In this document: in pieces, positions 47,101-60,600 of the stretch | Numbering within the stretch: the first letter of the stretch is position 1 | Layout: each line of letters starts with the position of its first letter | Assembly: GCA_911728455.2 (NCBI GenBank) | Contig: OU452223.1 | Coordinates: forward strand, 9,694,174-9,758,173 | Direction of reading: 5' to 3' | Length of the DNA: 64,000 nt | Source of the DNA: Marthasterias glacialis | Lineage: Eukaryota > Echinodermata > Asteroidea > Forcipulatida > Asteriidae | Notes under the pieces: generated by a model | What the model was told of the DNA's origin: nothing | The model's input: only the letters and a program-made list of their open reading frames with translations | Databases searched by the model: none | Position numbers and translations under genes: made by a program

Positions 47101-50100
47101 GAATGGGGCCAGTAGGCCCAAATAACTAGTGATTATCACAGGGTCAGGCAAACCTCAATGTAAGCCACATGTCCCTTAAGTCCAAGGGTTTGTTGATGAG
47201 GGGTTATGGACATGTTCGTGTACGTACATTTTATTACGTGATTACTGTATTACATGCACATATACACATCACACATCCCAGATTGTTTTAATGAATATAT
47301 TATTGCACATCATACACAGCACAGGAAAGAAAAGAAGATTTTTTATTTTTGAATGACCGTGAATTGTCTAGTACGGAGGAACTGGAGTGAAATAATGATA
47401 TTGATTCAGCATGCTCTATGGGGAAATTAATGCCTAAAAATCACATCAGCACTGTGTACTTTTGAACCAGAAAATTAAAATCAAGTGCACTTTATTTGCA
47501 GTTAAGGGTGTGGATAGTTCCTTTTTTCTTTTTAATAACATAGCTGTCACAGGCTCATCTGAACAAAATGTAGCAGAGGAGATTACACATGTGCCCTGCT
47601 GATGATTTTTTTAAAGGTTTGATGAGGAGTGACAGCAGCATTGGGGATGTACTAGCACCCTCATTTGAAGAAAAAAAAGAAAGAAATTTGTTACTATTAT
47701 CACCAGAATACTAAAATATAAACTACTTTTGAAAAAAGGTTATTACTATTGTTTATTTATCTGATCAAGTCAAACAACGCACAAAGAAACAAAAGGGGTA
47801 TTAAGGTGAACAGCAAACAACTTTGTAGTCGACGACTAAACTTTAAGAAGAAAGCACAACAACAAAAAAATTAACGAAGGCAAACAATGTCTGAGGTCCC
47901 ATGATTACAAAATGAATTTACATATGAAAACAACAACGACCAGCAGGTTTTAAAAAAAAACTGGTATGTGGGTCAGCTAAATGTAAAGGGCTGCAAAAGT
48001 ACTGAAAATACTGTTGCTCAGAGAGCATGCTACTCCAGGAGTAATTAAGAAGGAAACACTGTTGATATATATGTTTATTCAAATAGGTATACAAAATTGC
48101 ATTGAAAGAGGAACCCTGAAATGTGCTCCTTGCGCTGTTCATGAAGGAAATATTTGATTTTGTGGAGGCTAAATGAATGTGGACGGAGTGCAGTGGCATC
48201 CTGGATAAGGGCAGGGATATATTCTCCCACAGTCTCAGGAAACAGCAGAGTGGGGAGTGAAAAATCCCTCGGTTCGGACTGGGAGTGGGACGTGGCGAAA
48301 TGTGAGGTAGTAAAGATGACACTTGATGGTGATGAATTAACGGGACATCCTGTACAATACCTTGAACACAATAGAACATAAAAATGAAGATCAGGTAATT
48401 TTATTTACATTACTTTGAAATGGAATTAGTTACATTTAGATTATGGAAACTCAAAAGTTATCCAGATGATATTTTTTTAATTACTTGTTAAATTATCCCC
48501 CAGACTGTTGTGGTTAATCTTGAAGTACAGCATATTTCTTAATAAACTAGAATGTATTTGACTACATGACCATTTGCATGACCAATATTTACATGTCATC
48601 ATTTGACTTGTAGTGGGTACTACGTCATCTCAGCTGATGTGCAAATACATACTGGCATGGCTGTGACCGACAGAGTCACGCCGACAGTCGGCTTTTTGTA
48701 ACAATAACACAGTTACTAAGCCCTTTTATTAAAGTTGGATGTTGTGACATTGATTTTAATCGTGCTGTTTCATAAATTACCAGTATTCTAATGTACCACA
48801 AAAGAGTTTTATTTTGGGGGAATGCACTACTGGTGTAGGATGACGATATAGCCATCCATTGATTTTGTTTTTAATATTAATGTAAATCAATGTAATTAAA
48901 ATAAAGAATGTCTATTGGCCTTTTGGTATGTTACCTTGTTTAAAAAAAGAAGTGACCTGGTGCATTTCAGGGCATTTCCTTGAAGGCAAGATACATATTA
49001 TGAGAAAATTTTAATTTGTAATTAATTTGTCATTACCACATGAAATTAAGATTTGTAAAAGCCAACAGCTGAACAACTTTCGACATGTGCCCCATTTCTT
49101 CATATCCAAAATTGATACAAATAATTCTGTGCATTCACCATAAAGTGAATGTAAAATTTAATGTTTTCTTCCGTTGAGTTGTGTGAAGTGTACCTGCGAG
49201 GAGGCCAGGCTCTGTGGCTCTTTTGTAAACGAGATGTCACAGGATGGTCCATCATATACTCTTGGCAGTGACACATTTTTTAGGGGTACCATACATTGTA
49301 CATGTATGCCTTTAAAGCAAGCGGGCAACACCATGAAACACAAAACCTGTGAAACTTTAAGCTCCCTCATTAAATGGAGTCGCAAGAAAATAGTTTCAAA
49401 AAACATATATTTTCACTGTTCACAAACAGTGGGTTCTGGACTCGCTAGATCAAAACTAATTGTTTACTTATTTCTCAAAAAACGATATAGCATTACAGGC
49501 AAAAATGTTTGAAGGGATGTTTTCCACCGTGACCATCTTTGCACCGTGTAAGTTATGTGTAAATCTGTGAACATCTGTATAATTATTTGCAATCTAACCA
49601 ATGTTGTGCACACCCTTTAAAGAGGCAATTAACCGTACATGCCAAAGTGTCACTTGCAATCACTGCCGCTTGTGTGAAGAAAATGGTAGCGCTTGTCTGT
49701 ATAACCAAATCACTTTGATGGGAAAGGATGTCTTGTACATAACCACTCGTGATGGGCGAGAGCAGCAGTGTTTGGCAAATAGGAAAAAGACATTTAATGT
49801 GACGGGGAGTTTTTTTTCTTTCTTGCATTCAAATAAATGTACACCAAATCTCAAGCTGGTATACATTTTGTAAGTGTATAGTTAAAAGTTATACACCCGT
49901 ATGAAAATCACTTGGAACTGTTTAAAATTGCCCCCTTTTTTCGGAGCCAGCTGTCAAGGCTGTGAATCTGCAGTAAGTTGAAGTTGTACATTTGCGTAAA
50001 TGTGCTCAAAATTTTTGAGCTACTTTACACAATGTAGTCGCACACCGCTGTCATCTGTCGGTATTTGAAATTGTACAATGTACCAGTTTTGCAGGTATGG

Positions 50101-53100
50101 TCTTGATGGTGCCAATAATCTTTTGTTGAAATGACAACATTTTGAACAGCAGAACAGCATTTATCTCCAATAAATCTGTACTTTTACACACACTGTATGT
50201 ACATGTACATGTATCATGTACGTCCACAATGGTGCTTTTGGAGACTTCGTTTGGCAACGTACATGTACCCATGGAGCACACTATGCGATTTGTCAGGATT
50301 TTTCACTGATCTCTCCACATCATTAGATTTTGTTGATAGAGGCGAAATTGCCATCACAGAGATGAATATTTGGCCTTTGTTATGACCAGACCTTCAGATA
50401 CCTATTTGAATGTACATGTAGAGAGTCTGTAAACCTCTAAAATGTAACATTCTGTACATTCAGGGAACTACGTTTTCACAGAAAGAGGAAACTAGTATCC
50501 AATTTTCAGGATTTTTTATTTTCATACAATCTCATCCTTGATGGAGGAATTCCTCCATGATGTGACATACAATAGTTTAAACAATATCAGCAGAAACTCA
50601 GTTTTAAGACTTGAAAGTTTGCATGGTGGGAATACAATAAGTAAGGATTTGTGGTGATACCATGTGGTTTTAAATCTCTTTTGAGTATACATGTATGCGG
50701 TTGCGAAAGGAACCGGTTGACTCAACGTTTCGGACAGTATATTCTGTCTGTCGTCAGGAGACTGTGATCAGATTTGTTTACCCATGGAGGAAGAGTTTAC
50801 CCATGACATGCTATACAGTCATTCAAGACTGCACATTTTTTGTGTACTATGAACTTGTGTCATGTGTGTACTGTTGCAGTGTTTACATTCATCAAAGGAG
50901 GCCAGACCATTTGGGTTGCCTTCCAGCTTCAGTTTGATTTATAAATGAGTTGAAGAACCACAAGAGGGCTGCACTGTAACCAATGAGATAAAGATCTACA
51001 TGTATGTACAAATTATACAACAAAATTGAATGCATGTCAGTTCATTGTCACAGAATGTAATCAAGAGGTGAAATCTAGACTACAGTGAAATGGAAAAGCC
51101 AAATTTTATCAAGTGATTATATTCTGAGACAATGCATGAACAAAATGCATTCAATGTTTGTTTTATATACATGTACCTCACACATCTTGTCATATGATTT
51201 TTTTCTTCCTCACAGTAAACACACAGCCCACACTCTGAAAATTCTAAAAATCTCTTCTAAATATACGCTGTGACAAGACCTTGCCTCATTTGGACGCTCG
51301 AGCGTATGATTAAAAAGATTATTTTGGGAACGATGCTGCGAATTAAGTGTCAAAAAACAATGTGAGACACGGTCCAAAAATTAATGATGAAGGACGCACC
51401 AACGTCCTGGCAGTAAGTCATGTGAAAAGATGGAAAATTAAAGTACACTGTGTGACACATGATGCATGTTCCACCAATCAAATGACCAGGATCTGTGTGT
51501 GTAGGTTTTATCAAAACTGGGGGGCATTCTGGACCCATATTTTGAAAGTGTGTCCGAAGCATGCTGAATTGAAACCAGGTCCTCGGAATGTTTTTTGTTT
51601 GATGTTTATGTTTGGTTTGAAAAAGCTCTACTGTGCAGTCTGGAGCATTTAAAATGGTTTTATGTTTGGATTTTTTGTGAGTTTGATGTAAAAATCAAAA
51701 AAGATATATTTTTTGTGCGTATACTTTACGCGTATCGGCCTGTAATTCTCGCGTATCAACCCTATGCGTTAGCGTGTGCGGGGGGAGAACCCTGCTTATG
51801 TATGTAGTGTACATGTATACAAGGTAATGATAGATTTACCCATACATGTACATGTACATTGTATTATACAGTACGAGGCTTGACTGAGTTTCATCATGCA
51901 TGAATTATTGCTGCCTTAAATAAAAAGAAAGTTATGTAAAGAAAACAATGTCTAAAAGATTCTTCCTTTTTTAATTCGCTTGTCATGGACTAAAGGACTG
52001 AGCAACTTAATCAGAAGGTTTTTTTTTTCTTCGTAAGTACACCTGAGTAATCCTGAGAATTACATGCGACTTTGGACTCGTTCCCGAAGAAACCCAGCTA
52101 GCGTTTTAATCTACCTAAGTGCTAAAGCCCTCTGTGGGGCATGATGCTGAAAAAGAAAAATGTTGACTGAAGAGACTTTAGTGTTCCGGTAGCTTTTAAC
52201 TTGAATGACAAGAGTTAAAATAAACAGCCAAAAATAATAATAGTAATGACTTGTGTTAAAAATGTACAGCAACGCTTTTTTGTTGATTTGTTTAAATGCT
52301 GAAAGGCACGTCCCTATTGCATGTAATTGCAATTATTGATGTGCTGTAATGCATTTTGCCACAAGTTGGTGTACAGCATTATGCTTAAAGCCCCAGCTCA
52401 ACATTGGTAAAGTGTCTGTAAATGCTTCCATTCTTTGCAAAAATCAAGGTGTTTGTAATAAACCAACCTGTGAAAATTTCAGCTCATTTCGTTGTTTCAT
52501 TTATGAGAAAATGGTAGAAATGCATAGGCAGAGTTTTGGTTTCACATCATACGAAAACTAATTTTGGATCTTATTTCATTTATTATTCAAAAACGATAAC
52601 ATTTCAGGTAGAACTCTAAGGAAAGCTTTCTACCATCATTATCTTTATACCATGTAAGATATATGTAAATCTGTGAACGTTTGTTTTTCTGTCTTAGCAA
52701 TGTAAGCTGGGGGAGTCCACTATTTTTAGTATTTTTCAACACCAAACAAGTCCTGCAGTCTAAGCGTTTTTCCCAACACATATATTTATAAGACTGACTA
52801 ATTATGAAAAAGACTCTCTATTGTAAACATATCTCGTCTCCTTAAAGTTCAGCAAATCGTAAAAAATTAAGGAACATTTTAGTCCTTCAAAAAATATTTG
52901 TGGTCTAGTGAAAGTTCTTAACAACAAGACTTGGGGTGGATTTCACAAAACTAGTCCTAAGTTAGGACTAGTCCTAACTTGTGACTAGTCCTATAAGTTA
53001 GGACTAGTTACTCGTCCTAACTCGAGATACATGTAAGACTAGTCCTAGCGCCTTGTGAAATCCACACCTGTTGTCAGTGGAGAATTTCTTGAAATTTGAG

Positions 53101-54607
53101 CCTAACTCATAACTGAAGATTTTTGTTGTTTATCTTCTGTAACAGAGTTTCTCTTTCCCCTTATTACAGATCAAAGTGCCCCAGTATCCAAGGACCAGCA
53201 TAAGGCCACAGATGCCCTCTTGTGTCAGGTGGTCAAGAGACTCGGGGCCGAGCTGGAAGGAGGCTCTATCCAGTGTAAACTCCACGAAACAGAACTTGAG
53301 GTAGAGAAAGATAATAAAAGAGCATTTGGACTTTTCCTTCCTGGTAGAAATTGTCTGTCATTTGGTTAGACGACACAAGCGATATTCTCAGGAGAGAATG
53401 ACCAGATTTGTTGAAACTGTGTTATTCTGCTGTTTTTTGGTCTGTACCTAAGGCTATAGTGGTTGGTTGCTATTATTCACAGATTCCTATTTGGACACCT
53501 GGGTGGAGGGAAGCAAGTTTTGGTGGTGCATCTTGCTCTTTTTACAACAAACGTCATTCTTTAAACCTTTTCTGGCACTACACTCCTTGGGATGTGTACA
53601 ACTTCAAGCAACTAATGAGATTTAAAGGGTATCTTAAACCTCACAGGTCCCCATTTACATGTGTACTTCTGGGTGAAGAGAAGCAGATTATGGTGAAGAT
53701 TCATGGTTTTCTTCCAAACATAATTTCAAACTGGTTGAAAATAATCTTTGTTTTCCTGCATGCAGGTTTGTCTTCTGTCAAGACTAGAGCAGGTCCTTGA
53801 GGTGTGCATCTTGAGGCTACAGGCCAAAGTCTGTTCCTTGGAGTCTTTGACTGCCCTCTCCGTTGTCTTCAACCCAAACGTCAGGTATGAGCAAACTGCA
53901 GCTCTGGCTTCTCCTAAATTTTAAAAACCTGTCAAGGATCCGGGACGAAGGCTTTTTGGTGCATTAACTAACCACCATCAGGGTGTGTCTAGGCACCTTG
54001 CTACATGCAGAGCTGTAAATTCAACATATCTGTTGCATTGGCATGTTGTGGCCGAGCGATCAATCACACTTGACTCCAAGCTCTGGTGTTTCTTATCAGC
54101 AGAGTGTGGGTTCGAGTCCTGGTCTTGACACTTGTGTCCTTAAGCAAGACACATGACCATTTTTGCTACATCCTTCCAATGGGACAAAAAGCTGTAGGTC
54201 GTGTGCATTGTGTAATGCACATTAAAAAAAAACCAGTTGTACTTATTGCTAAGAGAAGGGGGTTTGCCCTGTTGTTTCTGGCAGTGGCTGCTGAATGCAC
54301 CACAGCACCCGGTAAACCCTTATAAGGTGCTATACAAATGGGACTCAGAATTTAAAAACTTCAAAAACCTGTCTTAAATATAAAATAATAAGCTCCTTGA
54401 GTACCTAATTGTAAGTAACAATAATAATAACACACAATTCTTATATGGCGCTTTATTACACCCGATGGGCGTCTCAAAGCGATCAGTGTTTTTTTCCTGC
54501 AAGGTAAGCGGAGTTACGCTTTGAACTATGAGACCTGTTCCTTTACATAGCACCATGTAACGGTTCACAATCTGCAGTAGATACGTGCGCAATGGAAGAC
54601 TCCAGTG

Positions 54608-54642
<35 letters not shown>

Positions 54643-57600
54643 GTGAAGTAAAGTGGTTTATGCAAGCCTTGGCACTGGGTACTTAGTTAACCTGCTAAAT
54701 GCACCAAAATGCGCTGAAGGGGGCTGGGGACTTAACTGTAGTTTGTACATGTACATGTCTGGAACCCTGTACTCTGATAAATGCAACAGAGCTAAGGGGC
54801 TTTGAGTTGACTGCTAAATGCCACAATACAACAACCTTTACCAACTGGTGCATTTTGCTGCATTCGGTAGGGTAAGGGTTAAAATACCTACATGTACATG
54901 TAAACATTACTCTATCAAACATGTTTGTGAGATGAGATGTTAAGGAGACTGGTCTACATTAGAATTATTATTAGTATTATAAAACAGGTTATGAACAACA
55001 ACTTTTTTTAATTTATTTATTTTTTTAATGCAATTTTGCCCATCAGAGGGCCAAAGGCCATTCCGTGTGGGCTACTTTTTTTGGAAGGGATAGAAACCTG
55101 CCCCAATGTGCAGAAACAAGACATGGCGAGATACAAACACAAGTCTCTTCACAGCACAACTAAGAACAGGGAGGGGTAAATGAATCCATTGCAAGACAAA
55201 CAAAACTACCTCTTCCCAGATTCAAAAAAGACATGAAGAAAAGCAAAGAAAATACAAAAATGGATTAACAATAAGACAGTGTAAATGAACGAAGCGGCAA
55301 AAATCATACACATTAACATGCAAACAAAACATACATGTACAATAATGTGTAATATAAAAAGATGATAATGTAGGTCAGGGGTCACAAAAGGAAAATAAGC
55401 TACTGTCACCCACATGTATGTTACCTCGCACATGTTAATTAAGCAAAAAAAGAGAGCAAGAAACGAGACCAAAAGCAAGGAAAAACTTAATAGAAATAAT
55501 AAACAGCAATAAGAAAACGTACTGCTGCTTTACAAAACCCACGCAATTGAGCAAGATGAAATTTGAAATTTAGCCCAAGTCAAAGCCCCAGCCAATGGAA
55601 AGCTAGTAACTAATGAGGAGGATATAATTAGTTTTCTGTGTAAAGTAATTGTTGAAGATCCCAAAGGAAAACGGGTTTGTTTTGATTTGATGTTTTTTTG
55701 AAACCGTGGGGCACATGTGATTCTTGATTCTTCTCGTTCACAGCTTCAACAGACTTGAGACTTGGTCTTCCCGGTCAACATACTCCAAGGTAGGTGCTGA
55801 TGAAGAGGATGATTTGACTAATGATTTCATCAGGGTCGTTAAGAACAAAATGACTGATTGTGACATCGCTAACGGCCACTGATGCATTACATTGCATCAA
55901 AATTGTGGTCATGGTGTGGTTAACATGATGTCATTGACTTCATCGATGTCATTATAATGTAACGTCAGCATTCTTGAGTGGAGTGTGTATGGGCTTAGTT
56001 TTCTCCTATACAGCTGTTTACTTCTGTTGATCCATCGTTGTCAGAATGTGCTAGCTGTGCTTGTAATGGTGCTAGTGTTCTCGGGAGCTTGACACTTTGC
56101 AAATATTTGCTTCCCGTCAATCCGATGTACAGGATAAAAAAAAAGGTTTAGTTGTTCAACACCAGATGCTGAAGGATTTTGATGGAAAGAAGGTGACAAA
56201 TCAAAATATGAATGGAGTTTACACTAAATGAACTACCTCGATGATCACAAACAAGAGTGTATTCTAAAATTTGAAGATTGACAACCCCCATCTCCCTCCG
56301 ATATGTTAATTTCAGTGCAGCATCAGTCAGCACTATAATTCTTCTTTTGAAGTTTTCGATTTAAAGCCCTTTAAAAGTGTTCATCATAGAACATTACAAT
56401 TTACCAAAACATTAACTACAACATGTTCTGTTGTCCTGCAGACTTCAGTGTTGGCACAATCCATTAACTACTTTGGTAGCTATGATGGATTTGAATTGGT
56501 GCGACGGCAGCTACGCAATGCCAGGGATCTGACTATTGCGCATATAGCCGCTCTACTCAGGTAAGTACCATTCTTATAGGTCTTGTCTCCAGACTTCGGT
56601 CATGGTATCTTTGGCATCACATGTTGGCTTCTTTCTCAATTTTGAAGTGGTCAGCTCTCAACATTTTAATCTCTTAACCAGTTAATGCCAGAAGACGTGT
56701 ATACACACCAACATTTCCCTGCTTGAAATCGGATGACTTGTACACCCGCTGCTGTGTAAAATCGGAATACCGGAACGTGAATATGCCTGGACATTCCATT
56801 ATAGAGCATGCAATGCTTTGTTCCACCATACAAAGAGGGACAGACAGCACTGGAATTCATGTTATTAATCTTCCTTCTACTGGGGGTTATTGCATAATCC
56901 TTGATTCTGGACCTTTGTCCTTGTATTATATGAAGAGGATTATGAGAGACCGATAGGCTGCCACCATTGTTTAGCCTTGTATTTGGCTCAATGTGAGGTA
57001 AGTCCGAGTGAACCGAGATTCCAGCATAGATTCTGGCCATGGGGCCGATTATCGGCCATTGCTTACAGCCAAGGTTTTGCAATTCATGCTAAATGCATCT
57101 CATTTTTTTCTTGAGAGAGAACAATAAATCCTGGAGCTTTTTATGAGAACCTTTGTTGTATTTTCTTGAAGTCAGGGTTTCATCATGACAACAATATTCT
57201 CAAAAACAAATTATTCCGGCCGTTCTGAAAAAATAATCCTGTCAGGGGACACGGAAACCCTGGCACAAAAAATTCTGTTTTTTTTTACATTGCTAGTGAT
57301 TGGAAGGGTAATCAAAGTAACTTACATGTAATTAAAAATATGTAATCCTGAAGATATTTTATGCTGTGGGTGTGTTTGAATAGCCTGCCTGAGTCTGCCT
57401 GCATAGGGATGCACCGTGTTGTTTGAGTAGCTCATGATGTCAACCTAGTAGCCAACCCGAGTCGGCAACCACTACCCTGTTCGTGAAGCGGAGTAGTGGA
57501 GGTAGAACTAGGTAGTGATGTTACAAAAGATGGTGTCATGCAGAGACAATAAAATATTTATCATAAGACAATAGACCAATTCATTAAGCTCCGCCCCTTA

Positions 57601-60600
57601 AACATATTGTCCAATCACAGCATTGGCTACATCACCCACTGTACATGTGGGCAGCACAATGTGCGTCTCTTCAATGCCGCACTGCACATGAACATTGTGC
57701 ACGTGCACGCATGTTTACATTTTTCCAATAGGATTTTATCATGTCGGACTTCTGGTAGCATAGCCAAGGCTGTGATTGGTGAAATACCCAACACGTAAAG
57801 GGGGCGGGGCTTAATGGATCGGTCTATTATTAAACAGCTTTGAAAAGTGTACTTTAGAAACAGTAGGTAGTCATAGTCACTCAATTAAAAAAAAATTTAA
57901 AAATAAAAATAAAAATTGCCCGGTAAACAATATTTTCATTTTTGTGTGTGTGTGAATTGAATAAACATTGACCTTTTACGTTTCTGCTCTACCAGCTGAC
58001 TCCCATGATAAGGGGTATGCTTGTTCAGGTAGCCCATTGTAAACTGGGGTATCGTCAGGAAAGCTACTCAAATGCACCCAGTATGAATGATATGGTATTT
58101 AAAAGAATAAAGAGTGTTGCTTGTTGACCATCAAATCAACCTGCAACATTTGATGAATTTCAACCTTTAATACATTTTCATTTTTTTCCCCCTACCTTTA
58201 TTTATAAAAGAAAAAAACAAATGTCAACACAAAATGTCTCCGTCTCTTACTTGATTTCCGGAGGCCTTTTCCAAACACCGGCTTAGGCTCCAGGCTCTGT
58301 TTGATACTGAAGCATCGCGCACATTGCTTCAAAACTGATGACTGAGCCCAAACTCGGAGCCGGAGTCCAAGCTTAGTTTTGGAAAAGGCCCTAGGTCTAG
58401 GTCCTTTTGGTCTATTTTTAATCTTGGTCTTGGTCTGTGTCTCAGACATCCAAGTCTTGGCTGTAATAGTGATGAGATGTTTTTTTCCCACCTACAATTC
58501 TTCACTCTGTATGTAAATCTGTACCCTGAAGTGACGGGTATGCCCTGCTGACAGTATTGGCATACAATCACCAGGGGTATGGGATTCTCAAATTGAGGGG
58601 CTTTATTTCATTTCTGCTCTGTTATCACCTTTGGCGTTTGGTTCATCGACTTCAAACGACATTGCTCAGGGCCTGCTTTGGGTTAATTTCTTCCTTTCTT
58701 TTCTTCTTGGTGAAAATCATTTGGATTTGAGAAATGATGAGGTTATTGGTTGTTTATATCAAAAACAAACTTTAGGTATGTTAATAAAGAGACATTTATG
58801 TATTTCTGGTTTTTTTTTGGTACGTTTTTTTTGTAGACCCTTTGGTCAGTGTTACCCACAGCTATCAGCAGATACAGTGAAGGGGTCCTTTCTACCGACT
58901 GTGGTAAGTTATCCTGCGGTGAGATAACCGAGCGAATCTGTTATCACGAGCCTTTTAGATTGTCAGAAACCTTAGGTGTCGATAAACCTCATGAAGCTGA
59001 TGTCATCATTTGATGATTGCCGGCTTATATTTGCGTCATGCACTGTTACAATAAGCCAGTTGGGTGGCATGAGGTGTGTCCTATTTTATAAAAAGCTGTT
59101 AAGGGTAGAAATGTAAATTAAAAAAAAGGATACAAAATTGTTACCGGCCAAGGTGCTATGTAATGTTGTTGCACGTTAATTTATAAATCAATAGTTTCAG
59201 CTTTAATTTCATTTTTTATTAAAGTTTGCTATTGGGTGAGGACATTTTTCTGCAACATGCAATAATCAAAAAGGTTATTGTGGTGTAATTTTTGCCAAAT
59301 TGGACCATGGCCTACATGTACTGACATTTCTTTACTGACATTTCTTTACTGAAATATTTGTTCCTTTTTTCTTTTCTTTTGTATTATTATTTTTTTTTAC
59401 TACCTGGTGTTCAATTTGATTAAAAAAATCCTAGATCCACACAAATTTAACTTTATAAATCTTATGATTGGCTTTATAAAAAGAGACAGGCACGTAATTT
59501 CTCATGATTTTTCCTGATTTCAGGAGATTTCTTAAAACTTCCTTGAGCCTTCAAATTTTCTGGAAATATGAAAAGCAGTCACCAAAGGGAGAAAGAAATA
59601 GTCCACATATTGTGTCCAAACCCGTAGTTTTGTGTTGCAGGTGATGCACAGGGTCTGTAAACCTCCTAAATTTTAACATCTGAGAGGTTCTGGGTCTAGA
59701 ATAAGGGGGGACCCAGACCCGCAAGCCATTTTTCAGGAATGTTCACTTTCATCCAATCTCATCCCTGAAGAAAGGAGATGTTTTGTGTCCCTGAACACTG
59801 GACGGAAGTTCTTGTTTACAGAAAGGAAAAGCAAAGTCTTTTACGTTACAACAGGATTAGCAGTCACTGCCAGTGAAGCAGTCTTTCAACAGTGATGACA
59901 TTGTATTTAAGATGCAGTCAATGGTTTTGACTGGCCACCTGCCCTGGGTCTCTCCCCATAGCACCTCTTAAGAACACCCCTCCAGATAGACAACCCCCCC
60001 CCCTCTCCCTGGTAATAATTACTGTCTGATATTCAATTTCATACTGCCCCCGCAGTGCATGGCTGCCCATACATTAACCAAGGAGGTCCCATTGGAGAGT
60101 GTTAGGAGGAGGATGGGTTTTTCGTTATCAAGCCAACTCTATAGTCGGTAATCTATATTGATTAGGGAGTGGAGTTCCAGAGCGTTTCAGGCAGTGGATG
60201 CCTCTCAATAAAGAAGTCAAGAAGGTCTTCGAATTCACTTAGAATTCACTTGCTGTCATCACACCAGACGGATCAATGATATTTTCTCTTTGGGGAAACT
60301 GTACTTAAACATTTGTTCATCTTTAGAACAAAATCAGGAGTTTCAATTGAGTGATTCGTTTCTCTCTTGTAATTTTATCTTATCCATCATTAGTTTCGGG
60401 TAAAGAACATTCATTCTTATTCTCTAGCTTTCAACAAGCGTGATGTTCCTCCGACGTAAGCTGGATTTCCGACTGTTTTTTGTTGTGGGGAAACAAATGT
60501 GTTTTGAGGTGAAACAGGTTTTTTGATTCATGTGCATGCAACCTGGAAAAGTGGTGCCACTCCAAAGATAAGGATCATAGTTTCATTGAGGACCAGTCAA

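Noticed and set aside
56666..57082. 138-codon minus frame
   Set aside because: It falls within a minus-oriented R2 repeat copy whose other copies are not open in that frame.
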